This document shows, piece after piece, positions 34,401 to 42,497 of a stretch of DNA of 64,000 bases (the first letter of the stretch is position 1; each line of letters begins with the position of its first letter). The stretch lies in NCBI RefSeq assembly GCF_000004195.4, contig NC_030678.2, positions 156,963,547-157,027,546 on the forward strand, given 5' to 3'. Position numbers and translations under genes: made by a program. The notes beneath the pieces were generated by a model, which was not told the origin of the DNA, did not search any database, and worked only from the letters and a program-made list of their open reading frames with translations. The DNA comes from Xenopus tropicalis (Eukaryota; Chordata; Amphibia; Anura; Pipidae).

Positions 34401-36176
34401 CCCAAATCATGTCAGTTCGGAACTCTTTGTTCTCTGCAAGGGAGGTTGCAATTGTTGTTATCTTCTGAACAATTTATTACAGGCCTTATAAGAATCATGA
34501 AGCATGAAAATGACAATGCGTTTTTGGCAAACGAGGAAAAAGCAATAAAACTTTGTAAAGCATTACGAGAAGGATTAAAGGTGTCCTGTTTTGAAAAATT
34601 GCAAACAACTTTGAGAGTAAAAGGATTTAATCCAATCCCCCATAGCAGAAGTGAAACCTTGGCATTTCTGAAAAGATATGGACATGCAGTCATATTGCTT
34701 TATATACAGCATTCAGACAGCAAAGATATAAATTTTTTGTTAGCACTGGCAATGACCTTAAAGTCTGCAACAGACAATCTCATTTCTGACACATCATATT
34801 TAATTGCCATGCTAGGGTGCAATGACATATACAGAATCAACGAGAAGCTTGACAGCCTGGGGGTAAAGTATGACTCTTCAACTGAACAATCAAAGCTTGA
34901 ACTTCCAATGCCTGGTACTCCCATCCCCGCAGAAATCCATTATACTTTACTTATGGATCCAATGAATGTTTTCTATCCAGGGGAGTACGTTGGCTATTTA
35001 GTTGATGCTGAAGGAGGGGATTCATTTGGGTCTTATCAGCCAACATATACATATGCAATAATTGTTCAAGAGGTAGAAAGAGAACTTGATACCTCAGGCT
35101 CCTTGGGAAAGTTTTACCAGATTGACATTGGATACAGTGAATATAAGATTGTAAGTTCACTTGATTTGTACAAGTTTTCTAGACCAGAAGAGAGTGTTCA
35201 TAACAAAGACAGTGCCCCTTCAACCCCAACAAGCCCAACAGAATTTCCACCTCCTGGTCCTAGGACTGTACCAACTGCTAAAGAAAGTAATAAAACATCA
35301 TCATCATCTTCCAAGCATCAGTCACCCAAAAAGGTGAAATTAAGTTCTTTGCCTGAAATACTAAGGGAGGTTACTTCGGTTGTGGAACAGGCGTGGAAAC
35401 TTCCTGAAACTGAAAGAAAGAAAATTATCAGACGGCTTTACCTTAAATGGCACCCCGATAAAAATGCAGAAAACCTTGACATTGCAAATGAAGTTTTTAA
35501 ACACTTGCAAAATGAAATTAACAGACTAGAAAAACAGGCCTTTGTGGATCAAACTACAGATAGAGGTCCACGAAGAACATTCACAACCACATCAACAAGA
35601 TTTCAATCAGAAAAATCTTCATTTCAAAGGTTTTACACATCTTGGAATCAAGAGGCTACGAGCCATAAGTCAGAGCGACAACAATACAAGGAAAAGTTTT
35701 CGTCTACCACAAGCACATACGACTCCAAGCGTTTCTTTGTGCCACCCACATTCAAATCTGTTGGTAACCCAGTAGAGGCTCGGAGGTGGCTAAGGCAAGC
35801 CAGGGCTAATTTCTCTGCTGCAAGAAATGATATGCACAAAAATGCCAACGAGTGGGTGTGCTTTAAGTGCTATCTGTCGACCAAGTTAGCCTTGATTGCA
35901 GCAGACTTTTCTGTCAGAGGAAAGTCAGACAAAGATGTAAAGCCTACTGCACTTGCTCAGAAAATAGAGGAATACAGTCAGCAACTTGAGGGTTTGGCTA
36001 ATGACGTTCAGACATTAGAAGCTTATGGAGTGGATAGTTTAAAAACTCGCTATCCTGATCTGCTTCCTTTTCCACAGATTCCAAATGACAGATTTACATC
36101 AGAGGTTGCAATGCGGGTTATGGAATGCACAGCTTGTATCATAATAAAACTTGAAAATTTTATACAAAATAAGTAA
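4485..36176 (+). CDS. SACS: Sacsin, spliced coding region (9 exons)
   Basis: Giant co-chaperone of neurons that acts in the cytoplasm and near mitochondria; human loss causes spastic ataxia ARSACS. Joining 4485-4486, 7797-7947, 11878-11965, 12096-12181, 14520-14631, 15771-15917, 17887-19369, 21855-21946 and 24628-36176 gives 13,710 bases, which is 4569 residues plus stop, close to human (about 4579). Every junction is GT-AG and every phase agrees. Domains: ubiquitin-like (about 1-80); three HSP90-like ATP-binding folds opening the sacsin repeats, with N-box motifs near 110 (ELIQNAEDA), 1472 (ELLQNADDA) and 2540 (ELLQNADDA), each followed by a G(I/L)GFNSVYHIT loop (185, 1549, 2615); J domain about 4292-4358 with HPD at 4329-4331; HEPN about 4436-4560. 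Identification is by recognition of the human protein. The start codon is the least certain part. Confidence 0.95.
4943..5070. repeat. 12-bp tandem repeat
   Basis: The unit is close to TATCACTGGCTA, about 10.5 copies, with C/T variants (GGCCG, GGCTA). It sits in SACS intron 1. Because 12 is a multiple of three, it creates a false open frame rich in Tyr-His-Trp-Leu. Confidence 0.9.
5651..6092. mobile_element. T2-type (TTAA) MITE
   Basis: The left end is TTAAAGGGATAGTTCACCTT, and the right end carries AAGGTGAACTA in inverted orientation, with the last bases degraded. The interior has the typical text with CTGGTTGCTAGGGTAAATAA and its partial inverted copy. Relatives are at 15037-15479 and 55463-55890. 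TTAA targets suggest piggyBac-like or related mobilisation (inference). Confidence 0.75.
7438..7573. repeat. Fragment of the 113-bp-unit MITE family
   Basis: AAATAAACCCAATAGAATTG and CTGTTTTACTATTACATAGAG match the interior of the family described at 39805-40132. Both ends are missing; one diverged unit is present. Confidence 0.6.
7797..7947 (+). CDS. SACS: SACS exon 2: ubiquitin-like domain, first part
   Basis: The acceptor TTTTTCAG ends at 7796, and the donor is GAG|GTCAGT at 7948. The exon starts in phase 2: its first G completes the AT of exon 1. It encodes MLSRVTVL through LLLYNKE, including NFPVSEQRL, which is nearly the same as human (GFPVSEQRL). A second AG nine bases on (7804-7805) would give an in-frame product lacking LSR, also starting ATG. 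Confidence 0.9.
7948..11877 (+). other. SACS: SACS intron 2
   Basis: This 3.9-kb intron contains a dispersed repeat with AGGCCCGGGCCTAGGG near 8445-8690, the right end of the satellite-bearing MITE family at 8928-9008, C runs near 9625 and 10261, and a T2-type left end TTAAAGGGGAACTT at 11535. I see no gene or RNA in the remainder. Confidence 0.6.
8928..9008. repeat. Right-end fragment of the 113-bp-unit MITE family
   Basis: AGTCTATGGGAGATGGCC leads to CCAGATAAGGGACTC and CCTACCTG followed by TA, the family right terminus. The left part is missing. Confidence 0.65.
11878..11965 (+). CDS. SACS: SACS exon 3: ubiquitin-like domain, second part
   Basis: The acceptor is TTTTTTCTAG and the donor GAG|GTACCA. 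It encodes [16 protein letters not shown] and [13 protein letters not shown]; human has KIGDLTSKNC and VNLQSKGLKGGG at the same place. It ends in phase 1, with G of a glycine codon. The following intron 3 is only 130 bp, the shortest of the gene. Confidence 0.92.
12096..12181 (+). CDS. SACS: SACS exon 4: entry into first sacsin repeat
   Basis: The acceptor is ACTTATAG and the donor AAG|GTATGA. It encodes [20 protein letters not shown] followed by PEGGQILK, nearly identical to human. It ends in phase 0. The next exon continues with the ATP-binding N-box. Confidence 0.95.
12989..14054. mobile_element. hAT-like non-autonomous element with internal minisatellite
   Basis: The ends CTGTGCTGTCCAACTGG and AAGTTGGAAAGCACTG are inverted with small changes, and a perfect 8-bp duplication GGTTACAC flanks it (12981-12988, 14055-14062). 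It carries about 13 copies of a 34-bp unit at 13436-13876. No transposase frame is visible, so it depended on an autonomous hAT. Confidence 0.85.
13436..13876. repeat. 34-bp minisatellite, about 13 copies
   Basis: The unit is close to GGCAGAGTATGGCACACACA followed by GGCAGGGTAGGGCA. Copies vary at GGTAGGG/CATAGGG and in length (some lack AC, some gain a half unit). Minus-strand frames read as Cys-Leu-Pro-rich peptides, an artefact of the repeat. Confidence 0.9.
14520..14631 (+). CDS. SACS: SACS exon 5: first ATP-binding N-box
   Basis: The acceptor is ATATCTTAG and the donor CAAG|GTATGG. It encodes [20 protein letters not shown] then [27 protein letters not shown] holds the Asn and Asp expected of the Bergerat (HSP90-type) ATP fold. 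It ends in phase 1. Confidence 0.96.
14740..14893. repeat. Dispersed SINE/LINE-tail-like repeat
   Basis: The text CGCCAACATATTTTGCTGCA, then CTGTACAAAAAT and finally AGAGCATACAATCTAAAAA resembles a repeat that I recall as common across amphibian genomes. Its class is not certain from this copy. Confidence 0.45.
15037..15479. mobile_element. T2-type MITE (diverged ends)
   Basis: It is collinear with 5651-6092: GGGGCGGTTCATCTTTGAGT at the left, CTCTTCTGCCTCTGTCCAGC and CCACTGCCTGGTTGCTACGG inside. The terminal TTAA is lost on both sides, so it is older than the copy nested in 16051-17224. Confidence 0.7.
15771..15917 (+). CDS. SACS: SACS exon 6: first ATP-lid motif
   Basis: The acceptor is CACTGTCTAG and the donor ACAG|GTGAGG. 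It encodes [20 protein letters not shown] through [15 protein letters not shown]. The GIGFNS glycine-rich loop closes over ATP in this fold. Junction phases are 1 in and 1 out. Nearly identical to human. Confidence 0.96.
16051..17224. mobile_element. 113-bp-unit MITE, copy a (3 units, split by another MITE)
   Basis: It starts CAGGTATCGGACCTG and ends GGATCCCACACCTG, with TA on both sides (16049-16050, 17225-17226). Three units start TAGTTGGGATC at 16835, 16948 and 17060. A T2-type MITE occupies 16135-16759 exactly at the family's TTAA in ATACCTTAAGTC. Confidence 0.9.
16135..16759. mobile_element. T2-type MITE nested in copy a
   Basis: It begins TTAAAGGATAACTAAAGCC and ends GGGTTTAGTTCTCCTTTAA, which are inverted. 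The host repeat reads ATACC-TTAA-GTCTACTAAA when uninterrupted (for example 19700-19719 and 38328-38343), so TTAA was the duplicated target. No protein is encoded. Confidence 0.9.
17430..17671. repeat. hAT-like fragment (CAGTGGTGTAAC...CTATAGTTACAAC)
   Basis: The left end CAGTGGTGTAACAACA and right text GGGTCTGCTTCCTCTATAGT recall the element at 60762-61437, which ends GGTCTGCTTGCTCTATAGTT. No clear target duplication. Confidence 0.5.
17887..19369 (+). CDS. SACS: SACS exon 7: body of first sacsin repeat
   Basis: The acceptor is TTTATAG and the donor CCCAG|GTAGGA. It encodes residues 196-690, from [18 protein letters not shown] to ITSEEFPR. It includes [20 protein letters not shown], the sensor-like segment after the ATP fold that recurs in repeats 2 and 3. 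Junction phases are 1 in and 2 out. Over this exon the match to human is strong and without breaks. Confidence 0.96.
19370..21854 (+). other. SACS: SACS intron 7
   Basis: It holds satellite-bearing MITE copy b (19622-20739) and, near 20772-20975, a piece beginning AGGGATGCACCAAAACCAT, seen also in the 62480-62745 family. From 20980 to 21854 it is AT-rich, and I see nothing assignable. Confidence 0.6.
19622..20739. mobile_element. 113-bp-unit MITE, copy b (8 units)
   Basis: It starts CAGGTATAGGACCTG and ends GGGATCCCATATCTG, flanked by TA at 19620-19621 and 20740-20741. TAGTTGGGATC occurs at 19788, 19901, 20014, 20127, 20240, 20352, 20465 and 20577, so the period is 113 or 112. The largest array in the window. 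Confidence 0.93.
21855..21946 (+). CDS. SACS: SACS exon 8
   Basis: The acceptor is GTCTTCCAG and the donor CGAG|GTAATA. It encodes (R)[18 protein letters not shown] and then [12 protein letters not shown]; human has SLFPSLEGRFILDNLKPH. The exon is less conserved than its neighbours, but length and phases (2 in, 1 out) fit. Confidence 0.92.
22065..22595. mobile_element. 113-bp-unit MITE, copy c (3 units, right end lost)
   Basis: It starts CAGGTATGGAACCTG after TA. Units start at 22230, 22344 and 22457. It breaks off after GGATAACGGGTT, so the right terminus is missing. Confidence 0.88.
22868..23307. mobile_element. T2-type MITE with intact TTAA ends
   Basis: TTAAAGGGAAA at the left and TTTCCCTTTAA at the right form an 11-bp perfect inverted repeat including the TTAA target. 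No coding capacity. Confidence 0.8.
24172..24490. mobile_element. Long foldback MITE (about 150-bp arms)
   Basis: The ends TTAGGCTGATGCCAGACG and CTGGCATCAGCCTTA are inverted, and the arms stay paired inward (GGGTGCAGGCACATGTAGCC with GGCTACATGTGCCTGCACC) to a centre near 24331. It lies 138 bp before the giant-exon acceptor. Frames on both strands read as the same peptide because of the symmetry. Confidence 0.88.
24628..36176 (+). CDS. SACS: SACS exon 9: giant last coding exon
   Basis: The acceptor TTTTATTACAG ends at 24627. The exon begins in phase 1 and codes residues 721-4569 without a stop, ending at TAA (36174-36176). It encodes the rest of repeat 1, repeat 2 (N-box at nucleotide 26880, [12 protein letters not shown] loop near 27111), repeat 3 (N-box at 30084, [12 protein letters not shown] loop near 30309), a low-complexity Ser/Pro/Thr linker (near 35210-35330), the J domain with HPD at 35451-35459, and the HEPN domain from about 35772. 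The C-terminal 200 residues are almost unchanged from human. The frame's first ATG at 24693 is internal: codons before it (RPCTQLQ and on) match sacsin. Human has the same exon arrangement. Confidence 0.98.
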
Positions 36177-36714
36177 TTAGGTAAAAGATTTAATTTTTAG
36201 GCAAAATGAGTCATTTGCAGGATGCAAGGGGTGAGTGGTGTTTGTATAGGGGCAGCAAAGCTCCTGTAGAATCTAAATCAGTAAATGGCTAATTCTCTAA
36301 CTGAAGGATTGGTATTCTGCCAAACCCTAAAATAATATTTTTTTGCATCACTAATTTGTTGTGTATCAAGGAAAAGGTATAGCACAGCAACCGACCATAA
36401 ACACAACATTTCTATCATAGTCTTATGTTCTTTCACCAAACATTATTTTTATAGTGGGAGAGTCTGCTGAATAGTTTAGCACATTGGCTTAGTAAATAAT
36501 GCAAAATCCTTATCATTATCGAGGTCTTTTACATCATATCCAGAATTTCTAAACCAAATATTTGCTTTACCTTTGAAAATATTCCAGGAGGCAGATTCAT
36601 CCAAATTAGAATTTCTGAGTATCTCTTTATTTTCAAAACACTCAAAAATGTCAAATGTGCACTTATTTATGCCCCTTATGTGTCTATGAAGATTCTCATT
36701 CATCCAGGTCAGGA

Positions 36715-36802
36715 TATACAGTATCTAGTAGAATTAAGTCTAAAACGACCGGACTCAGAAAAGTCCAGTTGTTTTAGACTTAATTCTACTAGATACTGTA
36801 TA
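36715..36802. repeat. Near-perfect hairpin in SACS 3' UTR
   Basis: TATACAGTATCTAGTAGAAT pairs with ATTCTACTAGATACTGTATA, and the stem runs about 40 bp to a short loop near 36758. It is a deletion derivative of the family at 188-380. Confidence 0.85.
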
Positions 36803-36820
36803 TGCCTCTTATGGCTATAG

Positions 36821-37103
36821 CAGTGATCCCCAACCAGTGGCTCGGGGGCAACATGTTGCTCACCAACCCCTTGGGTGTTGCCCCCAAACCAGGTAGTTAT
36901 TTTTGAATTCCTGACTTGGGGGCAGTTTTGGTTGAATAAAAACAAGTTTTCCTACCAAATAAAGCCCCCTGTAAGCTGATAGTGTGCACAGAGGCTGCCT
37001 AATAGCCAATCACAGCCCTTATTTGGCACCTCCATGAACTTTTATGGTGCTTGTGTTGCTCCCCAAGTCTTTTTACATTTGACTGAAAGGTTGGGGACCC
37101 CTG
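36821..37103. mobile_element. hAT-like MITE in SACS 3' UTR
   Basis: The ends CAGTGATCCCCAACC and GGTTGGGGACCCCTG are inverted, and the flanks carry a perfect 8-bp duplication GGCTATAG (36813-36820 and 37104-37111). It contains two AATAAA-like hexamers of its own, near 36934 and 36958. Confidence 0.9.
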
Positions 37104-37343
37104 GGCTATAGTGTCCACTTCTACTTAAGAACAATTATCCAGACTATGGGTATATCAGCAGCTCATGTTCTACATTAAGACACCGCACCATGGGCAGAGA
37201 TGATTGGGTAATAAACAAGGAACACCGATCAAAGTGCTTTGGGTGCTGTAACTCTTTCTTTTTCTCCACCAGTTTGAAATTTGCTAAGTAAGCCATCTTC
37301 TTGTAAACACTTTCCTTAGCCTTGAAGCTAAATGTATAATGTA

Positions 37344-37349
37344 AATAAA
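37344..37349 (+). terminator. SACS: Poly(A) signal AATAAA (proximal, SACS)
   Basis: AATAAA lies 1168 bases after the stop. The text 30-50 bases on (GGATGTTTGTTCTTGTG) is T/G-rich, as expected for a downstream element. Confidence 0.5.
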
Positions 37350-38020
37350 AGGTCTGTAAAATATTAGATGTATATAAAAATGGATGTTTGTTCTTGTGCA
37401 GACGATTACAAATGCACTTTATTTAACCAAAAGCTGAGCAGCACAGTAGACAATCCCTTTCACCTAATTCAGTTCCAAAAAATACTCAGTCTTCTGTCAC
37501 GGGGCCTAAGCGCCAAGCATTTTGCCAGGAAATCAAATAAATTGCAGTTGTTTTACGTACACATAATACTCTGGAATCAGCTGGATCTGGTTAATATTCA
37601 TGCAAAACAAATGACAATAATACTGTTTTCTAACTCAGCGTCATCACAGCACATAATTGTTACTATTAGCCTTGCTAGAGCTTTTTATACGGTGTGTATT
37701 GTTAATTGCCATTGCAAAAGTCTGCTTTGTTAAACCATGTTTTTTTTAACCATGTAATGAGGATTCGTTACTGTTAATGATTTTAAGAAATGCACTGAAA
37801 CTGAATTTTTTTCAGTTGTCCAACAGATGCTGGAGCCTTAATTATCCGACTTATTTTGTAACCCGAACAAACGTGTAAAAAGTATGTAGATGATTTTAAG
37901 TTATACTTTTTGGTCAGAGGTGAAATACACTCCAAGTTTGGCTGAATTTTTTTTTATTTTATTTTCATGTTTTTAATACATGCCTTACAATGCTTTGTTT
38001 CATCTTTACTGATCATTTGT

Positions 38021-38026
38021 AATAAA
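38021..38026 (+). terminator. SACS: Poly(A) signal AATAAA (distal, SACS)
   Basis: AATAAA is followed within 20 bases by an A run and then GCACTTTGTTGATT. The upstream 600 bases look like unique UTR text. It may serve the long transcript. Confidence 0.5.
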
Positions 38027-38247
38027 AACACTGGTCGAAAAAAAAAGCACTTTGTTGATTATTGCATTTTAGTTGAATGACTTTGGTGCTTATGTTTATT
38101 TGCAACTGTGGTGCCTCATAAATAAATAAATATAACAAAATATAATGTGGAATTCCGTCTTTGCATTGAAATACATAGTAACTTAGGTTGAAAAAATGCA
38201 CTTGTCCATCCAACCCCTTCATTAAGCTATAGAATGTTTCTGCAGTA

Positions 38248-39223
38248 CAGATATAGGACCTGTTATCCTGAATGCTTGGAACCAAGGGTATTCCAGATAA
38301 GGGATCTTTCTGTAATTTGGATCTCCATACCTTAAGTCTGCTAAAAAATCAATAAAACAGTAATTAAACCCAATAGGATTTTTTTGCCTCCAATAAGGAT
38401 TAATTATATCTTAGTTGGGATCAAGTACAGGTACTGTTTTATTATTACAGAGAAAAGGGAATCATTTAACCATTAAATAAACCCAATAGGGCTGTTCTGC
38501 CTCCAATAAGGGGTAATTATATCTTAGTTGGGATCAAGTACAGGTACTGTTTTATTATTACAGAGAAAAGGGAATCATTTAACCATTAAATAAACCCAAT
38601 AGGGCTGTTCTGCCCCCAATAAGGGGTAATTATATCTTAGTTGGGATCAAGTACAGGTACTGTTTTATTATTACAGAGAAAAGGGAATCATTTAACCATT
38701 AAATAAACCCAATAGGGCTGTTCTGCCCCCAATAAGGGGTAATTATATCTTAGTTGGGATCAAGTACAGGTACTGTTTTATTATTACAGAGAAAAGGGAA
38801 TCATTTAACCATGAAATAAACCCAATAGGATTGTTCTGCCCCAATAGGGGGTAATTATATCTTAGTTGGGATCAAGTACAGGTACTGTTTTATTATTACA
38901 GAGAAAAGGGAATCATTTAACCATTAAATAAACCCAATAGGGCTGTTCTGCCCCCAATAAGGGGTAATTATATCTTAGTTGGGATCAAGTACAGGTACTG
39001 TTTTATTATTACAGGGAAAACGGAATCATTTAAACATGAAATTAACCCAATTCTATCTTAATTGGGATCAGTTACAAGGTACTGTTTTATTACTACAGAG
39101 AAAAATGAAAATCAGTTTTATAATTCTGAATTATTTGATTGAAATGGAGTCTATGGGAGAGTGGCTTTCTGTAATTTGCAGCTTTCTGGATAATGGGTTT
39201 CTGGATAAGGGATCCCATACCTG
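38248..39223. mobile_element. 113-bp-unit MITE, copy d (6 units plus one degraded)
   Basis: It starts CAGATATAGGACCTG and ends GGGATCCCATACCTG with TA flanks. TAGTTGGGATC occurs at 38412, 38525, 38638, 38751, 38863 and 38976, and a mutated unit follows near 39057 (TAATTGGGATC). It lies just past the SACS 3' UTR. Confidence 0.93.
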
Positions 39224-39319
39224 TATTTCCAGTGCCAACCCCTAAGTCATTAGGGCTAAATAAAAAGTAGACCCAATATAGAGCCAAATACATTGCCCAC
39301 CAAAATGTAAACTTTCGGA

Positions 39320-39493
39320 TCTATAATTGCTGGGTTGAGTTTGTAACCCCTTTTTAAATATTGGAATTACATCAGCTTTTCCTTCAATACATACAGTAGG
39401 CCATTTAGCCCTGGTGTATTGATCAACTGTACCAAATCCTGCTTCAGCCACTGACTTGATACAGCTACACCATCTGTGCCCCTGAGCCAGCAA
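39320..39493 (-). pseudogene. LINE reverse-transcriptase relic
   Basis: The minus strand reads KADVIPIFKKGLQTQPSNYR, matching the conserved palm-entry motif (VVPIFKKGxxxxPxNYRPVSL) of CR1/L2-type non-LTR retrotransposons. The usual RPVSLT is degraded to RSESL. It is 5'-truncated and too short for function. Confidence 0.7.
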
Positions 39494-39511
39494 GTGGGTT
39501 GTGAAATTTTG

Positions 39512-39512
<1 letters not shown>

Positions 39513-39552
<40 letters not shown>
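39513..39552. repeat. (CT)n microsatellite
   Basis: An uninterrupted CT run of about 20 copies, followed by a short TG tract. It borders the LINE relic. Confidence 0.95.
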
Positions 39553-39556
<4 letters not shown>

Positions 39557-39804
39557 CTGTGTGTGTATGTGTACTGATTAAGCACATTTGCCTTTTTGTA
39601 TACTTTATACTTTGGGGGTTAGTCCTAGGCTGTGCCACAATCAGCTCATCATTTTCTTTTAATTCTCACCAAAATCTACATTGACTGCTTTAACTCTGCT
39701 TTCAGATATCAACAATGTTTTTGGGAGCAATAAAAATAATTGCAGGGCTCTTTTAATAAAGGTGCAATAGACGTTTCCCCAGGCAGCAGAATTTTTATCT
39801 GGTA

Positions 39805-40132
39805 CAGGTATAGGACCCATTATCCAGAATGCTCGGGACCAAGGGTATTCCGGATAAGGGGTCTTTCCGTAATTTGGATCTTAATACCTTAAATCTACTA
39901 AAAAATCAATAAAACATTAATTAAACCCAATAGGATTGTTTTGCATCCAATAAGGATTAATTATATCTTAGTTGGGATCAATTACAAGGTTCTGTTTTAA
40001 TTCTACATAGAAAAAGGAAATCAGTTTTACAATTCTGAATTATTTGATTAAAATGGAGTCTATGGGAGACAGGCATTCCGTAATTCGGAGCTTTCTGGAT
40101 AACGGGTTTCTGGATAAGGGATCCCATACCTG
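39805..40132. mobile_element. 113-bp-unit MITE, copy e (one unit, unexpanded form)
   Basis: At 328 bp it starts CAGGTATAGGACCCATTATC and ends GGGATCCCATACCTG with TA flanks. It has a single TTAGTTGGGATCA at 39967 and thus shows the basic element before amplification. Confidence 0.92.
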
Positions 40133-40134
40133 TA

Positions 40135-41380
40135 CTGTATAACAATTGACAGAAGCATTCTGCAGAGATGGCAGGCTCCTGAATTTCATTGCCTAGAAGA
40201 ACTCTACAGCATTTTCTCTTTGCTTTATTTGTATGTCCCCATTTTGTCATTTACCTTCCCCCCTGTGGCTGTTGGTTCATAGTGGCACATCTGGGGATCA
40301 ATTCTGCTTCAGAAATTGCAGACCACTCTTTGACTGCCTGTCTTTTTATATTAAAGTTAATATGCACACATTTCTTGTGGCAGTCGGTGTTTTCCCCAGA
40401 AAAAATTGTTGCAGGATGAGAAAAATATATGATCCGGGTTGGGAAAAATAAATGTATAATTATGTGCCTCCCCAGCCTCTCCCTCCCTAAAGAAAGTAGG
40501 TTTTACAAAAGCTGATAGGTCTATACACTTCTGCAATACAGTGTGCAGTCCTAATGGTTTCTGTAAGAAGTATGATAGTACAGCACACAAGGCGGCGGCT
40601 TAAGGGGAGACAGGCAGCAGAGAAAAACTTTCAGATGATGCACCTTTCAAAAACAGGCCAGTGGGACCCACTAACGTAATATTCGCCCTGGGCTGCCAAG
40701 TATCATAAAGTGGAGCTGAGTAATATACAGTGATATTGTTATAATTCTGGGTACTGAAGCTAAACCATACTCAGGTACTTTATTTTGGAAGTTTACTTAA
40801 GGGTGAAGACGCATGGACTTAGTAGCAGCTATTGGTCATGGCTACTAAACTACAGAAAATACCGTGCCATAGACAATACTGAGAATTGCCTCTGCTAAAC
40901 ACATGCAGAGGCAGTTATCAGTAAATGATCAGCATTGACTGCAAGTAGCTGCTACTAGTAGTTCTGTGTGTCTTCACTCTTAATATTTCTTAAGATCTGG
41001 CAAAATACTGCTGGGATTTGACCAAAACCTGAACTGTATCGAATATATCAGGACCTGATTTCCTGGGTATAATCTTATTCCCCCAAATGCATTATTATCT
41101 GCATGACAGGCAGCCATACTTTCAGTCTCACTATGAAGTGCTGGATGTTTGGTTGATTCCTTCCTTTCCTTGAGTAGCTTGAAACCTCCCAACCTAATGC
41201 ATCTTAGTGAATGGGGCTGCACATTTCAGGATTCTGTAAAAAATTTGATTTTTAGGGAAAAAAACTTGTGATTTCAGGATATTGGGTCCTGCAGGTGACT
41301 CACTAGGGAATTCAGAAATAGTTTGAATAACATAAAACCAATAAGGCATTTCCATGTAGCATTTAGTGACAGCAGGAGCA
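40135..41380. other. Intergenic stretch, nothing assigned
   Basis: AT-rich single-copy-like text. Short inverted words around 40808-40975 (GGGTGAAGACGCATGG with TGTGTCTTCACTCTTA) hint at a MITE of about 170 bp, but I could not define its ends. No coding frame resembles a known protein. Confidence 0.45.
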
Positions 41381-42053
41381 CTCATACACATAGCTTACTC
41401 TGTTACCATGGACTCATACACATAGCTTACTCTGTTACCATGGACCCATACACATAGCTTACTCTGTTACCATGGACCCATACACATAGCTTACTCTGTT
41501 ACCATGGACCCATACACATAGCTTACTCTGTTACCATGGACTCATACACATAGCTTACTCTGTTACCATGGACCCATACACATAGCTTACTCTGTTACCA
41601 TGGACTCATACACATAGCTTACTCTGTTACCATGGACCCATACACATAGCTTACTCTGTTACCATGGACCCATACACATAGCTTACTCTGTTACCATGGA
41701 CTCATACACATAGCTTACTCTGTTACCATGGACCCATACACATAGCTTACTCTGTTACCATGGACCCATACACATAGCTTACTCTGTTACCATGGACCCA
41801 TACACATAGCTTACTCTGTTACCATGGACCCATACACATAGCTTACTCTGTTACCATGGACTCATACACATAGCTTACTCTGTTACCATGGACCCATACA
41901 CATAGCTTACTCTGTTACCATGGACCCATACACATAGCTTACTCTGTTACCATGGACCCATGCACATAGCTTACTCTGTTACCATGGACCCATACACATA
42001 GCTTACTCTGTTACCATGGACTCATACACATAGCTTACTCTGTTACCATGGAC
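41381..42053. repeat. 32-bp minisatellite, 21 copies
   Basis: The unit is built of CATACACATAGCTTACTCTG and TTACCATGGACY, 32 bp in all. Copies are almost identical; the main variant is C or T in GGAC(C/T)CAT, plus one CATGCACATAG. Each unit contains CCATGG. No spacer sequences are present. Confidence 0.96.
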
Positions 42054-42227
42054 CCACCCCTGAAACCTCAGTCACCGCTGCCCCTGACATCATCTGCCCG
42101 CCACAGGCATCAGCAGTCCTGCTCCCTGCCCAGATTCCTAAGCGGCAGAAGGTGGCACCCCTATGCCTAGGGCACAACTGTTTTGGGAAAGGAACAGTGT
42201 TTGTTGAGTTTTTTTGATCAGATTCAA

Positions 42228-42345
42228 TTAACTATGAATAACATTATTTAATATAAATAAATCTAAAGCAACTGGACTAGCTAAGTAATCATTGAAGACG
42301 TTTCACTACTGATCCAAGCAGCTTCTTCAGTTGAATGAATAACAT
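42228..42345. repeat. Diverged relic of the hairpin MITE family of 188-380
   Basis: CTAAAGCAACTGGACTAGCT and CGTTTCACTACTGATCCAAG then GCAGCTTCTTCAGTTGAATG parallel the text at 208-285. Only one half is present. Confidence 0.55.
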
Positions 42346-42497
42346 TGTCACCCACCTGCATGCGTGGCCTTGAAAATGTCTACCCTGGTGGCCCCTGTGC
42401 ACCCCACTTATAACCCTGGTTATAGGAATGAGTATATGTTAAGTGAAATCTATTGGCACTTATTGTAGAATTGGATTAATTCACAGAAAGATACATA

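Larger units (their letters stand above)
36177..38050 (+). other. SACS: SACS 3' untranslated region
   Basis: There is no coding after the stop. It contains the hairpin at 36715-36802 and the hAT MITE at 36821-37103. Two AATAAA hexamers (37344-37349 and 38021-38026) could end short and long transcripts; the first is followed by T/G-rich text. The limit at about 38050 is inferred. Confidence 0.65.

Noticed and set aside
24693..36176. A free-standing 3827-residue protein starting at the ATG at 24693
   Set aside because: Codons before this ATG continue to match sacsin back to the acceptor at 24628, and upstream exons join in phase, so it is an internal methionine.
41381..42053. CRISPR-like regular array
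   Set aside because: The units are contiguous without spacers, in a vertebrate genome; it is a minisatellite.
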